Source: Petrosia ficiformis
Taxonomy: Eukaryota > Porifera > Demospongiae > Haplosclerida > Petrosiidae
Length of the DNA: 64,000 nucleotides
Reading direction: 5' to 3'
NCBI GenBank assembly: GCA_947044365.1
Contig: OX345641.1
Location: 4,682,460 to 4,746,459, forward strand
Positions 46,578-57,363 of this stretch are shown here, one piece after another (the first letter of the stretch is position 1; every line of letters begins with the position of its first letter). The notes below the pieces were generated by a model. The model was given only the letters and a program-made list of their open reading frames with translations. It was not told the DNA's origin and ran no database searches. The translations under genes and the position numbers were made by a program.

Positions 46578-46839
46578 TGCAAACACATTTTCTTAATACT
46601 CAAAATATTAGAGTTTCTTTTTCTGTCCCATTCATGTCACCACCAGCAAGTGAATAAGTAGTGGAACAGTAGTAAAGGTACACTTGATAAATGGGACAAA
46701 GCTAATAGTTAGGCTATATAATTATATATATATATGTATAACTGTAGTAAAATTCATGATAGATCGTTCCCACATGCATTCATTGCTGCACACAATTAGA
46801 TACTTATAATTACATGTATTATAATTATATTCAGACAGG

Positions 46840-49071
46840 ATGGGAAGGAAGCTGCGTCTTGATTATCGAAAATCCAAATCAGAAAGACCTAATTCATCAC
46901 ATGATAAGAAACTACCTTTGCTGGTATCATTTCCTCTAAGTAGAGTTTATTCCAAACTGACTGTATCACTCCCACGCACAATATTTTTACATGGTGAAGT
47001 CAATTCACCATCAGTACTGAAACAAAGATTGTTGTCATCTAGTTCACTGTCCAGTGATTGGGTTATAGCACCATCTGACTCAGACCTTACCGTGTGCTTG
47101 ATAAAGTTCGAAAACGGGGATATTCCATCAGACAGAGTATCTGTAATATCAGTAACAGTAACAGAAAAATTGCAATGTAATATTACAGCATACGGTAGAT
47201 TATTACCATACAACACCTACACCTTAACAAGTTTAGCTGACTTCTTAGATCTATTAAAATTCTTGGAAACTTCACATCTCTGTCCTGGAAATTATGACAT
47301 CAAATTCATTGAAGTTGGATATCAAAGAAAAGGAATATTCACTGATCAACAAGGTATGTAAAGCACATATAATCTGATATGCTATTAACATTCCATGATT
47401 TACATGTAGGTAAAGCAATTGCTTTTATAGAAGAACATCCCATTAAAACAGTAAGACATATGAATTGTTTGTTATTACAAACAAATTCAGGCAGATGCAA
47501 AGTTTGTAGTAAATATAGAGAAACACTTCATGCAATTGCATCAAAACCTAAAAAAGACAACATCGAAAATATTTCCTGCTACACTAACTATAGATACATG
47601 TCAGACCATCAGAAAATTATTCAAATAAAAAAACTTAAATGTGACATCAACAGAGCCAACATTCGTATAATGGAACTGGAATGCAAGTTAAGAAACCATT
47701 CACAGACTCATGGAGTATACTTAGACACTACTATGGAAGAGGATCTCACAACAATCATCCGTGATAACCATCAAAAAATATTAGACAGTTATAGTGAAGG
47801 TAGTTTCCCACGGCTTTTCTGGCAAACTCAAATTACTGCCCTCAACCAATCAAAAAAATCATCTATTCGTTGGCATCCATCACTCATTAAGTGGTGCATA
47901 TTTTTAAAACACAAATCATCGAGTGCATATGAATTACTACGAAAATCAGGGTTTGTGCAACTGCCGTCACAACGTACCTTAAGAGACTACACTCATTATT
48001 ATACAACAACTTCTGGATTTTCCACAGAATTAGACCATCAACTCGTGAGGGATTCAGCTATGTCATCATTGAAGGAATATCAACGTCACATTTGCCTAAT
48101 AGGAGATGAAATGTATATAAAAGAAGATTTAGTGTACAGTAAGAGTACGGGTGAGCTAGTTGGATTCCGTGATATAGGAGATATTAATCAACATCTATTA
48201 AAGCTTGAGCATGAAGTTTATGGCTCACAAAATAATGAAGAGAGACTTGCTACAACCATGATGGTATTCATGGTGAGGGGTTTGTTTACTGGGTTCACTT
48301 TTCCCTATGCTACATTTCCAGCAACTAACTTAACAGGAGATCAACTTATACCTTTGTATCTAGAATGCACTTTTCGATTAGAAAGATGTGGATTTCGTGT
48401 AACATGTGTCACTTTAGATGGGCATTCTGTAAACAGAAGGTTTTTTAAGCTACTTGGAGCCAGTTCATCATCAGAATCAAAGTTTAATGTTAATAATCCT
48501 TTGTCCTTCAATCAAAGAAAGGTATTTTTTATATCAGATCCTCCACATCTCATCAAAACAACTCGTAATTGTCTTGCCAACCCTAAAAGGAACATGCAGG
48601 TAATTTTAACAAGTTACATGTATGTGCATATAGAGTTTACAAAATCACAAATAAATGTACATATGTATACAGATCAATGGACAGAGAATTTCATGGGAAT
48701 TTATCACAAAATTGTATGAAATCAGCACACATTCAGATGGCTTAACAACACTCCACAAGTTGAAATACGAACATGTACATTTAACATCCTTTTCCAAAAT
48801 GAGAGTTGATTTAGCTGCTCAGGTATATAATGCACCAAAGCTAAAGAATTAATATTATAAAATTATTATGAACATCATTAAGGTCCTTAGTTCAACCATT
48901 GCAAATGGTCTAAGGTTTTTCTATAAAAGAGGAATAGAAGAAATGGCAAACTTCGTGGAAAACTTTGATAAGTTTTTTGATGCCCTGAATGTGTCCAACT
49001 ACAATGAGAGTTACAAATCCCTGAAACCTTTTAGAGCGCCCTATCGCTCAGCTAATGACTTCCGAATAAAG
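46840..49071 (+). CDS. P-element-like transposase (THAP9/P superfamily), 3' part missing
   Basis: Exons 46840-47353, 47410-48599, 48673-48822 and 48883-49071 join in phase with GT-AG borders and no stop for 681 codons. Recognisable P-type blocks: GDEMYIKEDLVYSKSTGELVGF with first catalytic Asp, TLDGHSVNRRFFKLLG, FFISDPPHLIKTTRNCL, then ISWEFITKLYE...LTSFSKMRVDLAAQ and VLSSTIANGL...FRAPYRSANDF. The next acceptor (49122) leads into a stop within a few codons, so the C-terminal catalytic part is lost or its exons are unrecognisable. No N-terminal THAP zinc finger is visible. An acceptor-like ATTCAGACAG stands just before the ATG, so a first exon may be missing. It lies between two head-to-head paralogues and is either a recently dead transposon or a domesticated gene. 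Confidence 0.8.
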
Positions 49072-49511
49072 GTATTCTTTCATTTAGCTATTTTGTATAG
49101 AAAGTACACATAATTAATACAGCTGGATGGAGAATTTTAAGCTCTCAAGATCAAAGATCTTACAAAGGTCTAAAAGTCTTCGTGCTAAATTGCAGCAATC
49201 AGATTCCTGAGGGAATATTGTTATATTTTATTGATTCTATAAGTTATTCCTTACCTATTATTTTATATTTCTCTTCTATTCTTCTTGAACAATTCCACAC
49301 ATGGTATGTACCAGTATTCTAATTATCAATATACGGTATTAATATTCTAATTTATACTATTTTATAGATATAATACGGCCATAACTCGCATTCATTGCCC
49401 GCGAACGTCGTTTCCAATCCCTTTCCTTTACTATCTATGGGTCAACTAACGGATGTGAGAAAGCCGGATGTGCATTTTTGCTATGACTTTAATTTAGCCT
49501 TAGAGATAAAC
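49072..49511. other. spacer and leader before paralogue 2
   Basis: The first part may be decayed 3' sequence of the P-like element. 49406-49446 is the leader segment shared in inverted orientation with 45951-45990. The open frame of the downstream gene extends to 49395 only through a TTG, so the leader is probably untranslated. Confidence 0.6.
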
Positions 49512-52500
49512 ATGTTCAAAGTGTTTATATTTGTCTACTTGGTGGCGATTCTTACTAAAAGACCTGTAGCTACAGAAGATTGTTCACTGAACAATCTTGA
49601 TGTGTATATTCACTACTATACACATGAGCAGTCGCTCAACATAGCAGAAGAAATAAAGGAAATCCCTGTGTATAAGAACTGTACTGATAAAGAGACTATA
49701 CAAGGTTGTTGCAGGTGTCTTACTGATAAGATACTATGTACTACTGTGGATCGGGCAGTAAATGTGGTGGAGACATTATCAAATGTAACTAGTGTATTCA
49801 TGGGATTGTTGAGCAACAGTTCACTCAACAGTAGCAATATAATTTTGCTTCAGAACAAACAGCATGTAGCAATAGTTGGTGTACAAAATAATTATAGTAT
49901 TGAGTGTGTTCAGCCTACTGGATTTGTGTTCAAAAGTATTGAACAGATCGATATTTTCAATATAACATGGAAATATTGTGGATTTAAATACGAGAAATTT
50001 CTTGGTGCTGTTGTGTTTCATAACTGCTACAATATATCTATTGTATATTCTGTGTTCTCAGAAAATTTCGGTAGTGCTGTGATAATAAACTACAATGTTT
50101 TGGATGATTCTACATCGGAACTTGGCAACCTCACTACAGCACTTTGGAAATCATCACATTTGGTGAGTGTTAGAATCAGAAATTCAAGTTTTACTTACAA
50201 TGGTAAACAGCTGGGTATGGATACATCAGTGATATATGGAGGAGGTATATTATTTCATATATATAGTATACTCTCACCTCTTAACATAGAGGTTAGTGAC
50301 ACTGACTTTTACTATAATAATGCTAATTTTGGAGGTGGTGTTGCTGTAATAACTAACACCTTTGATAACACTTCTCATCAGATTGTATTAATGAATTCCT
50401 TATTTAAACAAAATACTGCATACAAAGATGGTGGTGCATTTTACCAGCTTGGTCTTTTCATTACTACATTCACTAGTTGTAGATTCACCCTAAATTCAGC
50501 ACAACATTTTGGAGGAGCTGCTACTATTGTAGGACAAAACACACTAGCATACTTTTCAGAATATTTTTTAATAACATTTGAGAGAACCTACTTTGTTGAT
50601 AATGCAGCTTATAGATATGCAGCTATTTACTTGTTAATCCCATTTCCAGTAACGAATCAGAGATTAGAGATTAGAAACAGTTTCATTAAAAACAATTATC
50701 TTTATCCTGATGTTTATGATACTGATAACTGTATCATATACATTAGTAGAATAAACAGCTTAATATCAAACAGTGAATTTGTATCAAATCTTGGTTCTTG
50801 TATTTGCGTTGATGTTGCTAATCTGTACATTGATGGTGATGTTATGTATGACAATAATAATGGGTACCGAGGTGCAGCTTTGAATCTGAAAGGCAAATCA
50901 AAGCTATTCGTTAATAACTATACCAATTTAACACTTTCCAAAAACATTGCTGTGTATGGAGGTGCAATCTTCAAAGCGGGAACACAGAATAGTAGTAGTC
51001 AGTGTGTATTTGATTTTGATGACGTTGTAGATTATAAAGTTATGTTCACCAGTAATACAGCTCGATTCAGTGGACAGTCCATATTTTATGTTGACCCTAC
51101 TGTTGCTACAGAGTGCAAAGAGCAAATTCAAAATAACCGCCATGTTGTTCTATTTCCACCTGATATTCAACAAATTGAAACGACAGCTACAAAAATCATG
51201 TTTTTTCATCCCATTGAAGAAATTATAGATAATGGCACTATTGTGTATGTAATGAAGGCTTCTCTTGGAATGTATTTATCATTCAATGCTACTGTAGCAA
51301 GTACACTGTCATCAGATACATCTGCTTTGGTTTATGTATCCTTGACAGAAAATGGAAATGATTTTTTTAATGATACGAAATTGAAATTGAATGGATTTAC
51401 ATTGCTGACACTAAAAACTGGTGAAACATTAACCGATCTCTACTTTACAGGAATAAATATTTATGAGCCAAATATGAATTTTTCATTGGTCTTTTCCTTA
51501 CCTGAGAACTATCAAGTAATAGCAACTTTGAAATTACAACTACTTCCTTGTAAATTTGGATTCACATATAATGATTCTCTCCATCGGTGTGATTGTGTGG
51601 AGTCAAAGCATATTCTTTGTAATAAAAGACAGGATGTAGCATGTATACAACAAGGCTACTGGTTTGGTACACTTGATGATCAGTTTATAGTAAGTCCTTG
51701 TTTTTCTGGATTCTGTAAAAATACTCCTAGTTCCTGTGAATCATGTATTCTTGAGGATGGAATTTCAGGTTTTTGCAAACTTCAGGACAGTGAAGATGAT
51801 GAATGTATTGATAACAGGGCAAGTATTGCATGTGTATACTGCATGGATGACTACAGATACACATATGGTGCTGTCATGTGTGCTAAGAAGTCTGAATGTG
51901 GTGGGAAAGACTATGCAATAATAATCATTGCTTCTGTTTTGTTTCCAATTGTGTTTGTTGTGCTATTGGTAGCGCTACTGAAACTTGACACGAGTTTGAA
52001 TTCAGCATATTTGTATTGTTTTATTTACTACTACAGTGTTATACGGTTTGTTCTACCTCCTTCCTTAATTCACAAGAATATATTGATTGTAGCTTCTCTC
52101 CTAGAAAGTTTTACACAACTAAATCCAATCTTTCTTGGGGAATTTAACATTTGTTTTTCATTAAGTTCCCGATCACTGTATTTGGTAGCTCTAAACTACT
52201 TCTTTCCAATTGCTATTGGAGTTTTTGTGTTAGTTGTTATATTTGCAGCTAAATGTTTACCCAGGCTTTTGAAGTTCAGTGACAATACACCAGTCCGAGC
52301 AATTTGCCTTCTTCTCCTCTTCTCCTTCACTGCAATAGCTGAAACAAGCTTTGAAATTATAAATCCGGTTCGGTTTTCTAATCACAAAGAGAGTTTTGTA
52401 GCATCTGATCCAAAATTGGAGTACTTAAAAAAAGAACACATATGGCTCTGGATTATAGCAATGCTATTTATGATTGTTTTCATTCTTCCATTTACTTTTC

Positions 52501-53336
52501 TATTAACATTTTCTCCTTTACTAATGCGTTGTTGCAACCTTACTAAAATCAAGCCATACTTGGACCAATTCCATGGAGTATATAAGGATGAGTATCGTTG
52601 GATGTCTGGATTTTATTTCATTGGTAGATTGGTGTATTATTCCGTTTTAGTTCACCCTGATATAAATCAGCTAGCTTCAGTTTCTATTCTTCAGTACGTA
52701 GGTGTTATAGTTGCACTCTTTCATTGCATAATTCAGCCTTATAAAAGCAAATTTCTGAATGTAGCGGATGGAATATTACTTGGTGACATTGTCTTCCTCT
52801 CCCTTCTTAATGAAGGAACTAATAGGGATATCGATGCAGATGATGTAAACTTAACAAAACTGCGATTGGCTTTCACATACATTCTTTTAGTGATACCTAT
52901 TGGATACATACTTATTTTAGTGGCAACTTTGTGCCTAAATAAAAGCAAGCTTTTGAGAAACTTATTATCACGATTCAAAGTGAAAATAAACAACAGTTGG
53001 ACATGCATAAAAGAAAGATTTAAAAAACCTCAAGAAGCTACTTCTAGCATCAGAATTAGTACTGCTATCCCAACCGTTGATATTTTGCAAGAAAGAGAAC
53101 CATTAATACGTGAATTGGGTCAGGTAGAGTCTGTGACAGTTCAGAAGGAAATGTCTGAGAAACCAGTGGTGATTGCACCTCGATCTAAACAGACGACATT
53201 CTCTGAGCTCCTGGGGTCAGGTAATATGACCCCAGGCAATCGCCGTGGTTCGTTTCTTGTTCATCACACACGATATGATGACAAAGAAGAAGGAAATAAT
53301 CTCGAAATACATGAAGTCATAGCAGATGTTAATTAA
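49512..53336 (+). CDS. Pmp-like beta-helix ectodomain, multi-pass membrane protein (paralogue 2)
   Basis: Single frame of 1274 residues from the ATG at 49512, chosen because it gives a signal peptide (MFKVFIFVYLVAIL) while the longer frame starts with non-secretory sequence. Same architecture as the minus-strand gene at 41962: Cys-containing N-terminus (GCCRC), beta-helix repeats with GGGILFH, GGGVAV, GGAFYQ, GGAATI and GGAIFKAG, Cys-rich stalk (about 680-795) with ACIQQGYWFG, about nine membrane segments (about 800-1140) with DNTPVRA and LTKIKPYLDQFHGVYKDEYRW, and a 130-residue polar tail. Conservation is highest in stalk and membrane part, lowest in the ectodomain, as for a diversifying surface receptor. 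Function unknown. Almost no introns, unlike neighbouring genes. Confidence 0.88.
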   Translation: MFKVFIFVYLVAILTKRPVATEDCSLNNLDVYIHYYTHEQSLNIAEEIKEIPVYKNCTDKETIQGCCRCLTDKILCTTVDRAVNVVETLSNVTSVFMGLLSNSSLNSSNIILLQNKQHVAIVGVQNNYSIECVQPTGFVFKSIEQIDIFNITWKYCGFKYEKFLGAVVFHNCYNISIVYSVFSENFGSAVIINYNVLDDSTSELGNLTTALWKSSHLVSVRIRNSSFTYNGKQLGMDTSVIYGGGILFHIYSILSPLNIEVSDTDFYYNNANFGGGVAVITNTFDNTSHQIVLMNSLFKQNTAYKDGGAFYQLGLFITTFTSCRFTLNSAQHFGGAATIVGQNTLAYFSEYFLITFERTYFVDNAAYRYAAIYLLIPFPVTNQRLEIRNSFIKNNYLYPDVYDTDNCIIYISRINSLISNSEFVSNLGSCICVDVANLYIDGDVMYDNNNGYRGAALNLKGKSKLFVNNYTNLTLSKNIAVYGGAIFKAGTQNSSSQCVFDFDDVVDYKVMFTSNTARFSGQSIFYVDPTVATECKEQIQNNRHVVLFPPDIQQIETTATKIMFFHPIEEIIDNGTIVYVMKASLGMYLSFNATVASTLSSDTSALVYVSLTENGNDFFNDTKLKLNGFTLLTLKTGETLTDLYFTGINIYEPNMNFSLVFSLPENYQVIATLKLQLLPCKFGFTYNDSLHRCDCVESKHILCNKRQDVACIQQGYWFGTLDDQFIVSPCFSGFCKNTPSSCESCILEDGISGFCKLQDSEDDECIDNRASIACVYCMDDYRYTYGAVMCAKKSECGGKDYAIIIIASVLFPIVFVVLLVALLKLDTSLNSAYLYCFIYYYSVIRFVLPPSLIHKNILIVASLLESFTQLNPIFLGEFNICFSLSSRSLYLVALNYFFPIAIGVFVLVVIFAAKCLPRLLKFSDNTPVRAICLLLLFSFTAIAETSFEIINPVRFSNHKESFVASDPKLEYLKKEHIWLWIIAMLFMIVFILPFTFLLTFSPLLMRCCNLTKIKPYLDQFHGVYKDEYRWMSGFYFIGRLVYYSVLVHPDINQLASVSILQYVGVIVALFHCIIQPYKSKFLNVADGILLGDIVFLSLLNEGTNRDIDADDVNLTKLRLAFTYILLVIPIGYILILVATLCLNKSKLLRNLLSRFKVKINNSWTCIKERFKKPQEATSSIRISTAIPTVDILQEREPLIRELGQVESVTVQKEMSEKPVVIAPRSKQTTFSELLGSGNMTPGNRRGSFLVHHTRYDDKEEGNNLEIHEVIADVN

Positions 53337-53497
53337 TTGTAGTGTAATTGTGGTGCATCTCAAATTGGGTCATTAAATGTATTGTATTAAATATAAAAAA
53401 AAGTAAACGTAATTGTATTTATAATGGTTGTAACTGATTTATTTTTCTGTGACTAATTATTGTTTTTATTTTAGTGTTTTATCCTTTGTTAATGGTA

Positions 53498-55200
53498 CTA
53501 CTTTAATTTTCTCATACCAGCTTGAAAGGAATACCCATCACCTTCAGTTGCAAGCTGTAGATATAGAAAATGATGGAAGATAAACAGAAGAAAAATGTTT
53601 ACAAGTCATTCATCATGTAATGTCCAACTAAAGTTGTAGCCTTAATTCCATAGTGAATTTCCCTTGCTGCACTGATTTGTAGACATTACAATTAGAAACT
53701 TTGTGGTATACTGTTAAGCGTATTCTCCCTTCCCCACCTCCTGATACTATTTTTAGTAGTTTCCACCCACCTTGTTAATTGCTTTATGCTTTTCTTTACT
53801 AACAATTTCTTCCATAATCTCTCCATCCCCTTTCACCAGTCTAATATTTGATGTATTAAGGAATGTAATAGATCATACATAAAAAAAATTCAGACAAATA
53901 AATTTTTTATTATACTCATTATTACATTAATACTTTTAATACAATTTCCATATGTATGCATCACACTGGCTAATCCAAATTTATAATCATTATTGTAATT
54001 ATTAATTACATTGGACAAAACTATTTGTTTCAGACATTAAATTTATATGCCGTTTTGAAAATTTAAAGTTCATTAATAACCTTTTTCTTCCCGTCACTGG
54101 GTCAACTACTCTTCTCAGAATGCTTTGCTGTTTTTCATACTGTTCCTTAGTCATTGGTGCAAGACTTCTATAATAATAAAGCAATCATTGTTAGTCAAAT
54201 TGAAATCACAAAAATGTTTTATTTGCAGGGACTATGATAATTATTACGATTATAAATTCTATGATAATTATTACGATTATAAATTCTATGAGCAAAGAGG
54301 ATCAGTAGTTTAACATCACTAAATTATGTGATTAGAATTATATATTATAGTGTGACTGTTACATTTATTTCAGAAAAGCAGAATGAGAAGTCAATATTTC
54401 ATTATCTTATGATTATAAATATTATATTACCTGTCTATAATTTATTATAATTATATAATATTACCTGATAGTCTTTGGTTCATCAATTACCACAGGAGAT
54501 ATTGAGCTAGTAGAAGTTGGAGGTGGACCAAGAGAATGTCCTGGAGGGACAGGTCCAAATAGTGGTACAGAAGAGGTAACGTTATTGCTCTCAGGAATGG
54601 TAGTAGATCTACTTTCAAATGACTTCTTTTTCTTGCCAGATGATTTTCTATCATGTTTTTGTTTCTGTTTGTGCTCCTTCATTTGTTTAATGCTCTTCTT
54701 TTTATTGTCTTCAACATTTATCTTGTCCTTTCTTCTCTTGTGACTCATTTTATGTTTCTTCTTCACTTCACGATGAGTCTTCAATGATTTTGTGTCTCGC
54801 TTGTGTGTATCTTTAAGCCGTTTTCTTTTCTTTAGTCTTCTTTCATCAGATGAAGATTCAGTTGATGACGAGGTTAATGTAGAGCCTGTACTACCAGAAT
54901 CACTATCTGATGATGTGGAGTAACGATGACGTTTATATTTCCTGCAAATAATTGATGCAAAAAACATGTTTGTAACGTATTGAGCAGTTGTCCTTTTAAC
55001 ACTGTGGCTAATCCACAGGTACTATAAAAGAGGCTCATGAGCACACTCTTTAAAAATGTCGATTCTGGTACAACTTGATTAGCCATAGTGTACCATTCAG
55101 TAAACCTATATACTTGTAGGCCATATAGAAATAGTGTGTTATTACACTAATCAATCAATCACACATATCAATCATTCACTCACTTGTGTTGTTTGCTCAT
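53498..55200 (-). CDS. ARL6IP4: ARL6IP4-like SR-type protein, five exons
   Basis: Exons on the minus strand: 55200-55184, 54941-54465, 54167-54081, 53840-53771, 53554-53498 (708 bp, 235 residues, all in phase). It starts [14 protein letters not shown], continues with a Ser-rich then Lys/Arg-rich low-complexity region (SR-like, nuclear targeting) and a Pro/Gly/Ser linker. It ends in the conserved ARL6IP4 C-terminal block [52 protein letters not shown] and [16 protein letters not shown]6IP4 (SRp25) is a nuclear speckle/nucleolar protein linked to splice-site choice. Reading exon 3 straight through gives a false shorter C-terminus; the exon 3 donor AG|GTTATT restores the family sequence. It is convergent with the membrane protein gene, with 161 bp between stop codons. 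Confidence 0.88.
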
Positions 55201-55904
55201 CTTGGAGGTGTGGCTCAAAACCACTCCCACAAGATTACTATAAGCTAAGGTTAGCCCCCTTTTTTTCTTTCTCTTACTTTTCTCATAATTTTCCATTCAT
55301 TTTACTTGAGTAGAAGTTTATGTGTATAAATTATTATTACCTTTCATTTTTGAAAGACACAAATTATGTTATTTCCCTGTTTTGAAATAGTCTTTGATTT
55401 TATGATTGCCTAGCACGTAATATAAAAACATTATTATGGCTATGGGACAAGGTTTTCTCTTGAAGTCCCTTTAACATGATCCTTGAACTTAACAGGGTTA
55501 ATGATGTGGTAAAGGTTAGTATCCCATGCAGCCATCCCATTTATGTTAGGTGCAATAATGGGTTTGTTTTTGATCAACAAGCTCATTTCAACCAGTTCAT
55601 CTAGATAGTTGGGTATATCAGTTATCAGCCAATTCATTGTAAATGGGAGAAACATCTGGAACCATTATTATAAGACTGTAGACATTACCTGTTTTAATGG
55701 CTTCACAGTGTAATAGTTTCATCTTTGAATTATATTGTATTTATTAGAACATGACCCATTTATTGCCATAGTGAAGTATAGCGGATCATAGTTTGGCATT
55801 GAAACATGATAAGCCTCTATGCACATTGTTAGTTTCACCATTGGGAGAACATCTAATATAAGAATCAATCTACTATATAGGAGTATTGTATCATTTGGAC
55901 TGAA
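55201..55904. other. divergent spacer between ARL6IP4 and POLR3G
   Basis: Shared upstream region of two divergent genes, containing the isolated minus-strand frame 55440-55655 and otherwise AT-rich sequence. No clear promoter motifs. Confidence 0.5.
55440..55655 (-). pseudogene. possible fragment of a PLOD/COLGALT-type glycosyltransferase
   Basis: A 71-codon frame reads ITDIPNYLDELVEMSLLIK then NKPIIAPNINGMAAW and ends near SRENLVP. The order (D-x-L-L-T-D, then a leucine-rich helix, then KxIIAP, then R-x-x-x-VP) resembles the donor-binding segment of collagen lysyl-hydroxylase/galactosyltransferase domains. An acceptor-like GGTTCCAG precedes the ATG. No flanking exons of such a gene are found, so it may be a stray duplicated exon. 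Confidence 0.3.
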
Positions 55905-56585
55905 ATGAGTGGGCGTTCAGGTGCAGGCAGGGGACGAGGTACCACTAGAGGTTTAGGTAACCTGGAAGCTTTGGGAATCAAGCCTGGGGAAGGTATTCCT
56001 CCTCCTATCCTTCAACCTCCACCTCTTTTTCCTCAAATGGAGAGGAAACCTCTAGAATTAAGAAATAGTGAAACTAGTCAGTACTTGTTATGTGTAAAGC
56101 AGGACTTGAAACAGTTCTTTAAACAATCACCGTTCTACTTGAAACCTGATTCACTTCATGGGAAAGATATTGTAAGATATTCTGACAAGTACAAGTCTTC
56201 AAAAGCAACTGATTTGAATGAACTATTAAAATGTATACCAAACATGAAAAATGTGATGCCAAAAGAATTACAATTTACAAAGAAACCAAAAAAGCACAAA
56301 CTAACTCCATTGACCAAACAAGGTAGAAAGAAGCTGAAGTTGTCTGGTAATGAAGAAACAAATAATGATACACAAACAAAATCGAAGTTGTCAGACCAGT
56401 TAAACCGGTTAGTGGAACATGATGAACCAGCGGAGAGTGAAGAAGAAGAAGGAATAAGAACAGAAGATGAATATGATGAAGAAATTGAAGAAGAAGAAGG
56501 AGATTATCAACTAACTTATTTTGATCCTGGAGATGATTTTGGTGGAGATGAAGATGATAATTTAGATGATGGACCCTCCTATTAG
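55905..56585 (+). CDS. POLR3G: RNA polymerase III subunit RPC7
   Basis: Single exon, 226 residues. It begins with the Gly/Arg-rich SGRSGAGRGRGTTRG typical of POLR3G/POLR3GL, followed by a Pro-rich PPPILQPPPLFP segment, the conserved core (LLCVKQDLKQFFKQSPFYLK and the ERYSDKYK-like IVRYSDKYK), a basic linker, and a strongly acidic Asp/Glu C-terminus ending DDGPSY. RPC7 is part of the RPC3-RPC6-RPC7 heterotrimer that helps Pol III open promoters of tRNA and 5S genes, in the nucleus. The length is close to the family's roughly 220 residues. The vertebrate G and GL forms arose by later duplication, so either symbol fits. Confidence 0.9.
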   Translation: MSGRSGAGRGRGTTRGLGNLEALGIKPGEGIPPPILQPPPLFPQMERKPLELRNSETSQYLLCVKQDLKQFFKQSPFYLKPDSLHGKDIVRYSDKYKSSKATDLNELLKCIPNMKNVMPKELQFTKKPKKHKLTPLTKQGRKKLKLSGNEETNNDTQTKSKLSDQLNRLVEHDEPAESEEEEGIRTEDEYDEEIEEEEGDYQLTYFDPGDDFGGDEDDNLDDGPSY

Positions 56586-57363
56586 GACCGGATGACTTTA
56601 ATTTTTGATCCCTTCATGTACTCAACATGTCGTTTTTTGGCTAAGATAATTCTTGTGATTATGTGAATTAGATTCTTTCTATGTTGGTTGTTTCCAATGG
56701 AAGTGGAATTTCCTATTTTACACCGGCCTATAAAATTTGAGATACCCGAAATATGTAGCCTATGGTATAGTACAGGACATACTGAAATTCAACCTTATCC
56801 TATACTACTAGGTACATGTATTTCAGTGTCATGTATATTTCCTTATAAAGCTGATACATACAAGAAATTCCAGTTTTTGTTTGCAGTGTTCTACACATTT
56901 TCATGGCTTTAAGAACTGCATGTGCTTTATTGTCATGTCCTTCATTCAATATTGTAAATGTAATATCTCTTCTGCTGATGAAGTGGGTAATGCCATGTGT
57001 ATTACTAGAAATGTTTTTGTGGTGTTAGGTATGAACAACATGATGACAGTAGTATGTTAAATCGTATATGGTTTGTGTATATGCCAGATATATCACCTGC
57101 TGCATGTGTAGGAAGGATATAACCAAGACTCATAGTACCAAGGGGTATTCACTTAAACCTATGGCACCAGGAGATGGTATATCTGGCATATGCATGTACA
57201 CCAACTAGCCATGGTTTATATTATACATGTATACTATAATTTAGAATTTTTATAAGGTGTGTATGCGCTCCTAACCACATCAAATGGTTGTCATAGTAGC
57301 ATAGTATATACTATATAATCATAACAACCAACTACTGTTATACAGATGTTGAAGTTATAGAAC
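56586..57363. other. intergenic region with foldback
   Basis: Contains an inverted repeat (about 57073-57100 against 57172-57203; GTATATGCCAGATATATCAC pairs with its near-complement) that would fold into a stem with a 70-base loop. No gene is seen. Confidence 0.55.

Larger units (their letters stand above)
45577..46839. other. 5' region of paralogue 1, with duplicated segment
   Basis: Contains an inverted copy of the paralogue-2 leader (45951-45990), an E2F-like palindrome (46050-46061), a diverged tandem duplication (46290-46422 and 46438-46577) and AT-rich DNA up to the transposase gene. No separate gene is supported. Confidence 0.6.

Noticed and set aside
45951..49446. The inverted 41-bp segments as terminal repeats of the P-like transposon
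   Set aside because: No 8-bp target duplication at their outer edges and weak similarity continues outward toward both genes, which suits a duplicated leader better. Not fully excluded.
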